DNA from: Lepisosteus oculatus
Taxonomy: Eukaryota > Chordata > Actinopteri > Semionotiformes > Lepisosteidae
NCBI RefSeq assembly: GCF_040954835.1
Contig: NC_090714.1
Span: 1,662,501 to 1,726,500, forward strand
Direction of reading: 5' to 3'
Length of the DNA stretch: 64,000 bases
Shown here: one piece after another, positions 1-11,224 of the stretch
Layout: each line of letters opens with the position of its first letter
Numbering within the stretch: position 1 is the first letter of the stretch
Position numbers and translations under genes: made by a program
Notes under the pieces: generated by a model
Seen by the model: the letters and a program-made list of their open reading frames with translations, nothing else
Told to the model about the DNA's origin: nothing
The model's database searches: none

Positions 1-1380
1 CTCTGACCTTCTGTCAGAACCTTGACCCAGATCTTGTAGCAACTGTATTGTCTGTGCAATAAAGTGAAGGTGTCACTGGAAGTCTGTTGTGTACAGCCAT
101 TAACTTCTATGAACTGTCCTCTGGTGTTGTGGTAGCACTGTATATTCTCCAGTGCTTTATTGATCTGAAGATCAGTGGAAGGATAGTAGATAATAGTACC
201 TTCAAGGGTAGCTTTTCTTAGGCAACAGCGTTACCTGGAGGAGAATGGCTATATCTTAATCTGTATATGGAGAAAGTTGGAGAGGTCTCCTGTTTGGTCT
301 TGGAGATAAATCTTGTACTAACACTTGAGCTTCAGTTATGCAGATATCACACCTGTAATGCACAAATTTAACTAGCCTGAGCCCTGCAACTGCAGACGTC
401 TACTAGTGTGGACAGGACATATTGAATAGCTTGAGAGGTGCAACTACAGAAGAACCCTGGTATGGACAGGACCAAGGGAGCACAGGCTTGTCAGTGCTGC
501 TACAGCACAGCAACCAAGGTGCCAAGCTGGGAGATGACGGGGTCTCCTGGCTGGAGTGGGCCTGTTCCACCTCAGGTGTGGCAGCTTCTGCAGGCTGGTT
601 TCCTTCTTCAAAGGTGCGGAGTAGCTTAACTGGCATGAATCCTGAAAATGCCCTGCAATCCTACCTGCCTGCCCAGGCACCTCCAACCCCTTGGAGATGC
701 CTTTTCTGTAACCGGCTGTACTAGAGCAGGGATCTCCAGTCCTCATCCTGAAAACTGCGAATGGAGCTCAGTTATACAAAGCAACCACTATCTAACTATG
801 AGCACTGGAGGAAGATCTTATGCTGCTTTGTAAGTGCATCACTCACTGATGGGAGATCCTTGTAGGGTCTTCTGGGTTTTGTTGCAACTCTTTCAAATTT
901 TTACACCACCTGGGTGGTTAGTCCAGGTCCTTAATGGTCATTTAATAAGTGTAGAACCTGCTGAGCTCGGACTCCCCAAAAGCAGGGGTGAGAGCGTTTC
1001 AGCTTCATCTAGAGCACATACAGTTTTGCTAAAGTGCAGGGATGGAGTACATTTATTTTAGTAATTTAGATTTAATTGGAAATACTTAGACTGTGAGACG
1101 AGAGCTATACCCTAACATTTCAGGATCTAACTTATCTTCATGCTCAGAAGGGTTTTGACATATTGACATTTATCCTACTGCAGTCATTTCGCTACTGCAC
1201 AAATCTGAAGTAGGCTGTGCTTTGCATATTCCAGCAGTATCTGGGGATATGAGAAATGAATTGAATGGGTTCCAGTTAGTCTAGACTGGAATTTAAAAGT
1301 AACAAGGTTAACATCCCTACACTTTAGGCTTCATGGACATCCCTTAAACATATCATCCAAATGACTGAACCTCTTACAGA
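1..1380 (+). repeat. Segmental duplication, copy 1 (partner at 17.8-19.1 kb)
   Basis: This segment aligns along its whole length, in the same order and orientation, with about 17,829-19,110. Shared blocks include the start (CTCTGACCT followed by GATCTTGTA), TATTGATCTGAAGATCAGTG, GGCCTGTTCCACCTCAG, GTGGCTTAACTGGCA-like and GGTTAGTCCAGGTCCTTAAT, and near the end CTACACTTT. The copies differ by many substitutions and small indels, so the duplication is old. The window edge cuts this copy, and it probably extends to the left. The open frames at 422-724 and 444-746 lie inside the duplicated block, but the corresponding frame in the other copy is not preserved, so they are not called as genes. Confidence 0.85.
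58..63 (+). terminator. Polyadenylation signal of a gene cut by the left window edge
   Basis: AATAAA lies shortly after the first bases of the window. It is the counterpart of AATAAA at 17,866-17,871 in the duplicated copy. The position implies that the last exon of a plus-strand gene ends here, with its body outside the window. The duplication supports the signal, but no transcript evidence is available. Confidence 0.45.
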
Positions 1381-1549
1381 GAGAGGTAAGATAGAAGAGC
1401 ACCTACAGCTCTCTCCCACCCCACTCACTACTTACCATAACAGTCTTGTTTTTCAGGATCTGTACCAGTCCTGAGTAGACTCAAATGTGCATAATATGAG
1501 ATCAAGCTACAAGGTTTTAATACTGTTGCTTGTTTTTTTCCCAGATATG

Positions 1550-1800
1550 ATTCCTGGCTGAAGAGGTGAGGAGGTTTTATTGGAGAAAGCTCCAGAGACA
1601 AGCTCTGTCAGCTGGGGAGGCTGGAGTATTCCTATTGGTCAGTTGCTCATATGCCGAGGAGCTGTTTGCATTGGTTAATAAGAGGCATATATTCAATTTC
1701 TATTGACCAGACGTAAAGATCTGAGCAGCCAATCAGATTGTTTTCTAGGTAGCCAGTGACTAGATGCTAGATGACAATCTTCATACACTCCAGGCAGGTG
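1550..1800 (+). promoter_or_regulatory. CCAAT-box cluster, possible promoter
   Basis: Three CCAAT motifs fall within 100 bases: ATTGG at 1634-1638, ATTGG at 1670-1674 and CCAAT at 1729-1733. A GGCCGCCAT element (YY1-like) follows near 1801. Spaced CCAAT boxes of this kind are typical of NF-Y promoters. No start site or exon could be tied to them, so this remains a suggestion. Confidence 0.25.
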
Positions 1801-2805
1801 TGGCCGCCATAGTGTGTTCGTATAGTAGAGAGTTTTAAAAGTGTGGGACTCACAAGTCAGTGTTCTTGTGGTCAGTGAAGCAGAAGATTTTAATGACTAA
1901 CTATAAATCAAGTAAATGCAGTAAAAACCAAGTTAAAAGTACATCATTGTCTAAAAGGAATTAAATTGCATGTTATCCTAGTGCCCTTACTAAATTACAA
2001 AAAATAGCTGTCAGCTGTTGCCTACACCTGAAGTGCTTTGACATTCATGCAGAATTGTTACAATTGGAACAGTCCAGTAGACGTCCTGTACAGATTATAC
2101 AGCCACCATTCAAACACAGGACACAAAATGAAGAAAACCCAGACTTCCCCATATCAGGAAGTCTGAGCATAGCTTGACCTGGACATGCATGCAGAATTCC
2201 ACGATTTGCACCAAGAGCGTGCATATGAGATGAGCTATCTCTGTGAGTGTGTTCGCTTTCTAATGAGAGAAACTAAAACTCATTAGTGTTCACTTGCTAA
2301 TGAGAGGACTCTCCCCAGTTATAATTGAGAGTGTGTGCTTTGTGGATTATTTCAGACCTGAAGGCTTCTTCTTCTGGAAAGGAGAGATCCTGCACACTGA
2401 GCTCATTGGAGGACACAGCTGCTACAATGCAGGTAGGAATATCTCTGCTCTGCCGGCACACAGCCTGTGTTTTACAGTCCAGGCTCTTTTGCATAAAGCA
2501 CCCTGTCAAATGTAAAGTGCTTTGTAAAATACCAGCTCTTCCCTTATGTTTTCTTGTGTCTGTCAGTATCATATGTGCCACTGTTCTTCTCCAGCAGTGT
2601 CTGGTATCACTCTGTCCACCTGCCTCTCTGTGTGAATGTTCCTGGAAAAAGGTTTATTCGTAGAAGGTATATTTGGTGTTGGATTTCACATCACTTTGTT
2701 CTGAACTATGACATTCTGTTTGTAGAACTTTTGTGATGCCACCACGGGCACTGCACTGAATGGGAGGTACTTTAAGAAGATTTCGCTCAGACTTTTGATC
2801 TCATT

Positions 2806-2971
2806 AAGATGGCGGAACTGAAGTATCGCAACATAAAACACCGCAATGATGATTGAAGTGGAACGAAACAGGGGAGAACTCGTACCTGCAGGCCACATAA
2901 AACAAACCCAGAGATGACAGAGAGTAGAAACTGAAGCCAAGCTGCACACAAACTACAGCTGACTGGATTTG
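2806..2971 (+). ncRNA. Candidate first exon with YY1-type start motif
   Basis: AAGATGGCGG at 2806-2815 matches the YY1 element found at vertebrate transcription starts. About 155 bases downstream, a good splice donor (TTTG then GTGAGTA) starts at 2972. From the ATG inside the motif, a frame of 15 codons runs before a stop, so the exon would be essentially non-coding. No matching acceptor or downstream exon could be assigned. The remaining sequence up to 3,940 is AT-rich with no recognisable gene. Confidence 0.3.
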
Positions 2972-3939
2972 GTGAGTACATGATTTCCCATTTGGAAAAG
3001 GACATAGGGAATGTGTTGGAAGACAACAGGAAAACAAAGAGTTTGTATTAAATAAACCATAGCAAAACAAAGAAAGGGCAAGGGAAGCAGAGTGAAGAAG
3101 AAAAAAGAAAAGGGTAAAGAAACAATCAAGAGCAGATAGTACAAGATAAAAGAAGTAAATAACAGACAGATCTACAATCCTTTAACTCACCAGATCGAGG
3201 ACTCCTGTCTGTTTCTTTATGACCTCGCTACCTGCCATGGGAGTTTGGGCAGGCGTTTGCAACTCTTCTGTATATTTCTGCTGATGCCGATTACAAAACT
3301 GCCTCAGAACTTAATTTAGGGAGATTTCAATGGCTGTTTGCTTAAGTCAGTTCTCCCTAATGATCATCAGTCTGTAAAAGGCTACACAAGAGGTTCTAGA
3401 ACGTTAGATCCCTGTTATGGTAACATTAAGAATGCCTGTAAAGTTCATATCAAACCACGACATGATGATTTGACTTAGTCCAAAAAGAAAGAGTAGGAAT
3501 TCAAAGCTGTGATAGTTTGAGGGAGAAAGCGATTCAGAGGAAGATATAGGAAGAATTGAAACAGGCTTAAAGAGATGATAAATCCAAGGTGGAGAAACGA
3601 ATGAATAGAAATAATGTACAGGAGGCGTGGCGTAGGATCTAAACCATGATTGGCCAGGTACCCCTTAGTAATGGGTGCTGGCTTGAGCACACACCCCACT
3701 ATGTAAATGAACTGAAATGTACAAAGTGGGGCATGTGGTTTTGCAAATAAATACTCTAAAATGTTTGGGCCTCAAAAATCAGGAAGGCAGAAATGTCATG
3801 AACAACTTAGTCCTGTTTTATGTAAACTTTTCCAAACATCAGTGGACATATTTAAAGTTCTGAGTTTGTAGAAGACATCTGCAATTATATCTAAACAATT
3901 ATAAAAGATTGTATCTACCAATTATATCTAAAAAAACCA

Positions 3940-4300
3940 AAAGCTGTTGAATTAAAAGATTTCCTTCCAGTAGCATTAGCTTCAGTCACAATTACATGTT
4001 TTGATCAAATAGGTTTGTTCCATCTTTATTCCGCAACCAGTGCACGCAGGGACCCCTGTCAGTTTGTGTTACAGAGCGAAACGAGGAGTGGAAGAAGAGT
4101 TTGTTGCTTTGTTAAATCAAGAGTACAAGCATTTACAGTAGATACTCTATCATCCTATGTGTTTGTACTTCTTGCTGACGTTTCATCTGCATTTAACAGT
4201 ATTCAGGCAAAAAAGTTGGTAGGGTAGATTTTGGATATAGGAGAACATCACACAATTACTCAGTGGATATACAATTTTCTTCCTGGTTTGTGACAGTATT
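3940..4300 (+). mobile_element. L2/Rex1-like LINE relic, reverse-transcriptase fragment
   Basis: Read in one plus frame with few breaks, this piece resembles the middle of a fish L2/Rex1-type reverse transcriptase. The motifs appear in family order. A LPVALAS-like start corresponds to RPVALTS, then come DPCQFVLQ and FVLLADVSSAFNSIQ (the block holding the first catalytic Asp, normally VDFSSAFNTI), and then a WIYNFL segment. A stop after KKLVG interrupts the frame. Both ends are missing, so it is a dead 5'- and 3'-truncated copy. It belongs to the same broad clade as the better preserved piece at 45.7 kb. Confidence 0.65.
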
Positions 4301-6420
4301 CCCGAGTGAGCTTGGGGAAGTCTCCCACCATCAGCTCCAGCACAGTGGTACCCTAAGAACCAGTTCATAAAATGGAAAGGTTTAGTTTTCAAACTTTGAG
4401 AAGACTTTTTTTATATGGATAAATTCTTTGTTTTCCTATGTTTGGGCCACAAGTCCTTTTTTTGTTTGTTTTTGTATTTTATTTTATCAGGGTACATTTT
4501 TTTTTACTGTAATTTGCCTTAGGTTTGTTCTGGTCTATCTAAAAATCAACACGACACATGACTGTAACCCCCATGGCATCACACTTTCATTTAGTTTACA
4601 TGGAATACTGATTACCTTAGAGCAACATGTTTCAAACTGAGATTTAGCTTTTCGATTTTGAATAGAAAGCCTGACATGACTTTCACTTTCTTATTTTCAC
4701 AGCAACAGTCTGGCCTCCCGGGGTCTCCTGTTGAATTCGCTCTCTGCCTGTTCTCACTCCTCCAGCTGGTCTGTGGAGAGCGAGCAGCTGCGACAGGTCA
4801 CCCCTGAGGCTGGAGGAAGGGCTCTCCTGTGGGTGAAGTGTCCTGTTCTCCTGTGGGGTGAGCAGTGCTTCATCAGCACAGCTGATCTTAAGGTCTTCTG
4901 TAACTGAAGGGATTGATTTGTGTTTATTTTACTTTAGCGACTTCCTAAGATTTCAGGAAAAGGTGTGTTTTGTTGTTCACATGTTTTTAAATAGTGTACG
5001 AGTAGGTGCCACTGTTCCCTGTTGCCCATAATTTCCATACCAAAGCCCCAGTACAGAGATTTTAAATATCCTGGGTCCTACAGGGCTCAGAGAGGTCATT
5101 TCATCTCAGACTGGGACTCAGTATTGCTAACAGTATTAGTAACATGCTCCTGGGCTTACTACTGTACTAAGCATGTCAAGTCCAGCCCTACCTGATGCAG
5201 CTATAGATGAGAAAAAAACTTATGACTATAAATGGTATGATTTTAGGGTCACTTTATCCTAGCAGAAACCCATCACTGATACTTATGCTATTTTAGACAG
5301 CTTTAATTGGGTTAGGCTTGTCTGGCAATTTTTTATCCCAGTTATTTGAGATAATTTACATACAACTACATACTTTATCATATATAATGATTAAACAATA
5401 GACTTTGTAGTGATTGTATTCTTCTCTGGTCTTGAGCAACTGTTCCTCCAATTCTACAGAAAACCTGTCATGAGTTGTTTTGAACTGTGGGGATTATATT
5501 TGTATCTGCAGTTAAATGTGGGTGTCTGTATATACAGTATATATTAGTGCCCTGCATTGATTGATTGATGGGATGATTGTATTTCTCAACTCTCAACAGT
5601 GCTGATGATCACAGGCCTTTCCCCTGAGTCCTTGAGCTGGGGGGGGGGATCATGAGGACCACCTGGACACTCAACACAGTCTACAGCCTCACCAGCATGA
5701 GAGGTCATTCTGAACAGCAGGTTCTTATGTCATTAAGAGGAAGTTATGATGCAGGGTTTCTTTCAGCGGAATAAATATTTATGTTCCTAATTTCTTAAAT
5801 GTTTATATAAAAAGATTTGTTAGAAAAACAATTTTGATGTTTAATTCTCAGTAACATAGCTCTGCACCTGGAGTAACTTTGTATCTGTCTCTTGCATGTC
5901 AAAGAATCAGTTTGTTTTATTTAATGAAAAAGGAAATGTAAACTAGTTTTGTAAGCAAACAAAGAATGGTTTTCCTTATGAAATTTGTTCCCTCCCGAGT
6001 AAACCTCCAGTTTCTTGTCCATGCTGTAGGTACTATCCAGATTTCTTGGAAAACTGGATAGACATGAAGGTTGATTTACAATTGATCTCTATTTGCCCCT
6101 GAAGTAGTGTTAAATGAATATTGTTGTGAAGACCTTTTGAGTTGGATTCTGCTGCTTAAATGGGAGATTTTACCAAAGGTAATAGTGGAAGTTCATTGTG
6201 TTATCAAGCAATTGCTTGTCCACAGGCTGCATAGCTTTGAGTATATTCAAGCAACAGGTGGAGTTTTACAGGCAAGGTGGAGGAAAAAACCTTGTGCAAC
6301 AACTACAGTGGACAAAGATGAAGCACCCTAAATTAATGACTGACAGGCACTCTGAGCAGCCTGGACTGGCAAAGGAAACGTTGACTCGTTCTTTCTACAT
6401 GAAGCGACACCACTAAAATA
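4300..6420. other. No gene seen; AT-rich intergenic sequence
   Basis: There are poly-T stretches, a G9 run near 5640 and TACTGTA/TATATACAGTATATA-type short palindromes around 5530. A moderately GC-rich patch at 4690-4870 (CCTCCAGCTGG, GGAGAGCGAGC) carries an AG-ended pyrimidine stretch before it and could be an exon, but no convincing frame was found. Confidence 0.4.
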
Positions 6421-6454
6421 CCCGAACCCAACACCGAAATTCACAAATTGATTT

Positions 6455-7060
6455 AAGAAAATCCAAGGACACCAATTTATTGCAAAATTGGAACAAAACA
6501 GTATAGTCGTAACGCTCCGGCGGCCCACAGTCTGGAGCCCCGGGAGAGGAAACGCTCCAGTCAGGACAGCCGGCCGGAGAGACGGTGGGCACCTGGGACG
6601 GCGAGGTGAGACCGGCTGCTCTCCGGGAACAACTGCTTCTTGAACAGGGGAGAAAAAGCGTTTCTAATACATATACTGTAGTTGCAAGTTCTGGCCTCTT
6701 ACCTTAGTCTATACAAAGGTAGCACCACTTTTGGAAAGCAAAAATAAGACGTTTACTCGCAGGGAGGTGTTGAGCGGTCAGCAGGAGGTAAAACACTGCT
6801 TCGCTCCATTTCCCCGTGGTAATTTTCCCCAAACTCGGATTAAGTGAACGCAGCTGTGGGCGCGTGCTCATTATAATACTGCTTTTCCATATTGAGAATA
6901 GTACAAACAAAGCTCTTTCTTTAAACCCGAAAGCAAGAGGCTCTGCAAGCAGAGTGCAGACCGGTTGGATTCTCACCTTCGAACTGACCGCTCATCTGTC
7001 CAGTTTCACGCCACACGGGAGCTCTGCGCTTCGGCGTCCAGGCTGTTGTAGAGGACAGGA
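6455..7060 (-). ncRNA. Short spliced transcription unit C (minus strand)
   Basis: A CpG-rich patch at about 6,980-7,100 would be its promoter and first exon. On the minus strand an ATG at 6995 starts Met-Ser-Gly-Gln-Phe-Glu and runs into a strong donor (GAAG then GTGAGA, GT at 6976-6975). A second good donor lies at 6702-6701 (CTAAG then GTAAGAG). An acceptor candidate at 6634-6633, after a pyrimidine-rich run, opens a GC-rich terminal exon. AATAAA follows in TTTTGCAATAAATTGG (plus 6476-6481). The exon joins cannot be settled by eye, and the 90-codon frame at 6704-6976 may be fortuitous. The style (CpG start, tiny exons, CAATAAA end) matches units A and B nearby. It could be a small protein gene or a lncRNA. 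Confidence 0.35.
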
Positions 7061-7149
7061 AGGCCGGGGAGCTGGAGAGGAGGAACTAGGGAATAAGACA
7101 CCTGCTGAAACACCACTAATAGAGCTGAGCAAGGATTAAAAATACAGGT

Positions 7150-8600
7150 AGCCGTTTATCGTTATAACAGCGTTCCGTTCCATTTAGCCCCTTTTAAAAG
7201 GGGGCGAAAGGGGTTGGTTTAGTTTTAATTCGACGTCTCTTTAAAAACTAAAAAAAGGCTTCTCTAAAAATCAAGTTACTGGCCGCGACAAAGTTGCTTC
7301 TCAAAGAAGCCTTCTCTAGATCCGTTTTGATCTGTTCCTATCCTACTATAAAGACATTTGTCCGTAATTCTGCTAAGACGCAACACAGCTGCCAGAGCAA
7401 TTTTTAAAGGAGACCAATTGATGGCTCATACAAGATTAATCACACCTGGCATCGGACTTTTAATTACTTAGAAATGTGTAATTGACACATTTAATTGGAG
7501 ACACAAGTAATATGAGTACAATCCCATTCCATACTTTTAACTGAGCCGGTGATTAAATAACCTTATGAAACTTCAGTTGAACATTTACGATTTGTTTTCA
7601 GTTCAACTCAAAATATGTTATTCATCCCTAGGGGTACAGATCATTAATTGTAAAAGGTTAGAAATTAGCGTCAATCTTGCGCCATAAACAGTGTTTCATA
7701 ATTCCTGTATTTTAGCTTTGGGTCAAGCGGTAAGAATTATACTGTTAGTGTTTGACAGTCAGTCTCACCTGTGATTACTGTACTGTGATTACTGTACTGT
7801 ACGTCACTCACTGACCGTGGTTCCCTTTTCACTGTAGAACCTGTGTATACAGTGTAGAACACGCTATAGACTTTTAATGCCTTTTTATATTAATCAAAAT
7901 GAATTTGCATCTCTTAGAGATGACAATTATGAGTTAATATAAAACGCCTAAATACCTGTCGGAAGCTGCTTCCACTGACTACATTTTGACTAGAATAACT
8001 TCCACATTATAGTATATTAAATAATAGCGTTGCTAATATTAATAATAAGCAGTGGTGTGATGCTCCATTGATTGCAAAACTAGTTATCATTCCTTGTCAC
8101 TGTTCTGTTTTCTACCCGTACACCAGTTAACGTTCTATTTACAGGCATTGCTTTTAATTTATAAATCCTTAATATGAAGGATTACTTTTATATATGGAAC
8201 CTTGTCAAACGCCCATGGTATATCATCATCATAAGTATATCATGTCGTGAAACCTACTAGTATAAAGGAGCTAAAGGTACAGTTCACTCTGCCCAGACAC
8301 CAGCTGGGGTACAAAAAATTTAGAGAAATTTAACCATTCATGTAGTTTGTAGAGGTGTCATTAGAATCATTTCAGACATTTTGTTTAAAAATATAAAAAA
8401 GCATCAACATTTTAACCTCTCAGACTGATACATGGCATACAGGCTCCCATAACTGTACTGCAAATTTTAATACTTTATTTTTCTCTGTCATGGGAAAAAA
8501 TAACAAGTCGTGCCCAGTTGCAAAGAGGCTAGAAAAGCGCATTACAAAGGCAGCTCCTTAGCCTTAACGTTTGAAAAGAGAGCAAAGAGGAGGAACCGCC
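7150..8600. other. No gene seen; AT-rich spacer between units
   Basis: There is a short tandem duplication TGTGATTACTGTACTG near 7770-7800 and several homeodomain-type TTAATTA/ATTA motifs. No exon, RNA gene or clear transposon was recognised. Confidence 0.4.
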
Positions 8601-8644
8601 TGGTCTCGGAACTATGACTTGATTTTAGGCTGAATAAGAGATGT

Positions 8645-8850
8645 AAATGGGCGGAGTTCTGCATGGCCGGCCTGGTGGCTCCGCGGGCTGAACCATCGGA
8701 CACTTCTAAAGTTCAGAGAGCAGATCGGCTCCCGGAGAGCCGTGTGAGTTGAAGTCGAGCCCCGAGCCTCCCCGTCAGTCTGAGACCTAATTCCCGGTCT
8801 GAGACCTAATCCCCGGGTGAAGCTCTCATGCTGTCGGGGTGAGTTTGTAG
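8645..8850 (+). promoter_or_regulatory. CpG-rich promoter with two donor-like sites
   Basis: A GC box (GGGCGG, 8649-8654) is followed by a CpG-rich stretch with GGCCGG and CCGCGG. There is a strong donor at 8744 (CCGT then GTGAGTT) and another at about 8838 (GTGAGTT). An acceptor-like site (TTTATCTTCAG) at about 9215 could receive it. It may be an upstream promoter of unit A or belong to a separate plus-strand transcript. No coding frame of note was found. Confidence 0.35.
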
Positions 8851-8929
8851 AAGGGGCTGTTCTCTACCACGCCGGCCGTTTTGGGGGGCTCCATTTTCGG
8901 GGCCTTCCAAAACAGGGCAAATGGGGGGT

Positions 8930-9010
8930 TTAAGTCCTTTATAAATGCGTAGTTCGGAATTCAATTCTAAAAAGCAGCCCCTTATACCACTGAGACACCT
9001 GCAGGATGGG
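8930..9010 (-). repeat. tRNA-like fragment, possible SINE head
   Basis: On the minus strand, GCAGGTGTCTCAGTGG followed by TATAAGGGGCTGC resembles the 5' half of a tRNA, with an A-box-like TGTCTCAGTGG. A B box is not clearly preserved and no acceptor-stem pairing was found, so it is not a functional tRNA gene. It is most likely a decayed tRNA-derived SINE head. Confidence 0.3.
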
Positions 9011-9299
9011 TGTGGCACTGGCAGTGAAAGAGAGGTGCAGTCCTAACTAGGAGCGACAGGGGTCTCTCTCCAGCACATTTCTCTTGATTCGATCAGCTGG
9101 CCGCAAGCTAAACGAGTCCAGCAAACAGACCCGTAGGGGAATTTTGTTCTATTAAGTTGTCGGAAAAAGCTTAGCCGTTAAATGCTTTGTTAAAATTGAC
9201 TTATTTATCTTCAGAACCGTCAGTGCTGAGCCCATGTAACCGAGCGCACAGCTGTCGTTCAGGAGCCGAGCCCGCCCCCAGAGTGTCCTTCCTCAGCGG

Positions 9300-10525
9300 A
9301 CACGCCCCGTCCACCTGTTCCACAGGTGCGCCCGGCAAGATGGCAGCGGGGAGAGTTTCTGCGGCGTGAGGTGCGTTTGCGTTTTATTTCTAATTTTCTT
9401 CTTTTAAATGTAAAAACTAAAATTTTACTTTGAGGAAAGTTAGACAAAAATGTATTGTTGTTGCAACTTTTGTTAATTGCATTTGTTTCTGTTGAATTTG
9501 TGTTTTAGGACGCCGAAATGAGTGTCCTGTCTGTTTGAGCGTGCTCTCGAAGTTTCAAAAGTCTGCCTTCAGCGTTCTTATACTACCTTTCATGTAAGTA
9601 TGTTTTATTTAAGATATGGCATCTCTAACTCTGTTTGCTCTAACGAAAAAAGCTGTAATTTATCTTAAATAATTTGCTGTATAAAATGAATAACTGTGTA
9701 TCTAATTGTTAGTATCTTCACCTTCCGGAATCGGGCTATAATATCGCTTTCTGTTCCCGAATGATACACTTTAGCAGAGATTAAATGTACTAATTCGTAT
9801 GTTTTCTTGTTTCTCCAGGTGACAAAGGGATTTCAAAAACGGGCCTCCAGTTATGAAAGTGTTTTTTTCCGCGGTAAGTTTTATTCCTGTATTAAAGACA
9901 ACTCGTATTTCACAGCATTTGAACACCAGAACGGTTTTCTACAAACGTTATCGCTTCTTTTCGTTTAGTTGTGCTTTTGCTGAATACAAATAGGAAACAC
10001 AAAAGCGGTGGTTGTTTTTTTATGGATTCTTTTATTCATAATAGGCTGAACCTATTTTCTAAATATTGGAGTACTGGGACCGGGGTGTATCTGGGATTTC
10101 TCATGATGTTACCTATTGTTTGCTTTTTGAATTTGAGTGTGTTTGTATGTTTCTTTATTTTTTAGTAAAGGTTTTTTTTTAAAAAAAGTTAATGTACAAT
10201 CGATTCACTTGAAGTTCTGAAGTCTAAGTCCGGTATCCCGTTAACTTGCTTCTTTTCCTTTTGCCTTCAGTTCTGCGGCTCCTGGTTCTCTGCGCTCCGA
10301 CGATCTGCTTTCCAGCTCCACTCCAGCAACTCGACGAGCGTTGGCCAAGTTCTTCTCGACAATGTGTGCTTTTTGTTACATTTGATTTTTTTTACCAGTG
10401 GCTTGATCTGCAATGTCCCGATTCAGTGCTGTATTTTATTCTTGACCTGCATGTTTTCTGTTGATTGCTGCTATTGTATTTGCTGTGAATTCTGCAATAA
10501 AAACTCGTTTCATTGTCTGCATTGT
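9300..10525 (+). ncRNA. Short spliced transcription unit A
   Basis: A full set of gene signals lies within 1.2 kb. The promoter has CACGCCCCG, the palindrome CACCTGTTCCACAGGTG and a YY1-type AAGATGGCAGC (9337-9347). Exon 1 ends at a donor GT at 9371. Exon 2 is 9509-9593 (acceptor TGTTTTAG, donor GTAAGTA). Exon 3 is 9819-9873 (TTGTTTCTCCAG, GTAAGTT). Exon 4 starts at 10271 (TTGCCTTCAG), with AATAAA at 10496-10501. ATGs in exons 1 and 2 give only 9- and 6-codon frames. From ATG 9853 in exon 3 a frame continues in phase into exon 4, rich in Cys, Phe and Leu, but it reaches a stop only at 10544-10546, past the expected cleavage site. A lncRNA is the simplest reading, with a microprotein as the alternative. 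It is paired with unit B. Confidence 0.6.
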
Positions 10526-10539
10526 CCTGTATTTTCGAA

Positions 10540-11031
10540 GGTGTGAAGTGTTGTCTTGCGCGTGCGCCACGCACCGCAAGGCGACAACCCATCGCACTGA
10601 CCTGGAAAAGTGCGAGGACGCCCGCCTTTTTAGATAGTCTGGGGGGGAATAGGGTCCCTAGGAGGGAGCGTGGGTCTAGCCCTGGGGGGAGGAGAAGGGA
10701 GGCTAGCTCTAGCCAAGCCCCCTCACTCCCAGCAGGAGGGGAAGGCAGGCTGGAGATGGCCTCGGCCCGAGAGAGAGGAGGCACCCAGGGCGGACTCAGC
10801 CCATCAGTCACAGTTGCAACTGACAGATTTCTAAGTCCACACCCCAGGAGACCTGCCTCTCTGCAGGGACCAAAGCCACCACCAACCTGCCATCCTCTCC
10901 TGCCGGGAGCGAGTGGGCCTGGCTAGAGCTGCGGTCAATCAGCCAGCCCCCGCCTACCCCTCTCCAATGAGGGGGGGTGGGCGAGGCTCGGCTTGATTGC
11001 TACCAGACCCCGAGAGAAACCCCAGATACTA
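10540..11031. other. GC-rich spacer between convergent units A and B
   Basis: This is one of the most GC-rich stretches of the window, with G7-G8 runs and an imperfect hairpin at 10,551-10,585 whose arms contain TGTC, TTGCG and GTGCG. The 137-codon plus frame (10,513-10,926) and 139-codon minus frame (10,392-10,811) overlap each other and reflect high GC rather than protein. No gene is called. Confidence 0.45.
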
Positions 11032-11158
11032 AGTTTTTTGGCGGGAAAATCTGGACACGCTTGAAAAGGGGGTAGCCTTTGACCTTTTTAAGTCAAAAAG
11101 CGATAGGGGGTCCCCTTGCGGCCACAAACTGTAAGCAAAATCTCTCCGCCAAAAAACT
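11032..11158. repeat. Inverted repeat, possible foldback element
   Basis: Perfect 13-base arms, AGTTTTTTGGCGG at 11032-11044 and its complement at 11146-11158, enclose about 100 bases. The pairing extends loosely inward (GAAAATCT against AAAATCTCT). Inside is a smaller inverted pair, TTTGAC...GTCAAA. It could be a MITE-like foldback or a structure past the 3' end of unit B. No target-site duplication is evident. Confidence 0.5.
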
Positions 11159-11224
11159 CACCAACACCGGGGGTTTTCAGGGCCAAGGGGTACAGAACTC
11201 TGCACAAGAAATCAAAGAACAAAA

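Noticed and set aside
422-746. 100-codon frames on both strands
   Set aside because: They lie in the duplicated segment, and the sister copy at 18.1-18.4 kb does not keep the frames.
8930-9010. Functional tRNA gene
   Set aside because: There is only an A-box-like half, with no B box, acceptor stem or terminator.
10392-10926. 137- and 139-codon frames on opposite strands
   Set aside because: They overlap each other in a GC-rich spacer where stop codons are rare; no protein-like features.
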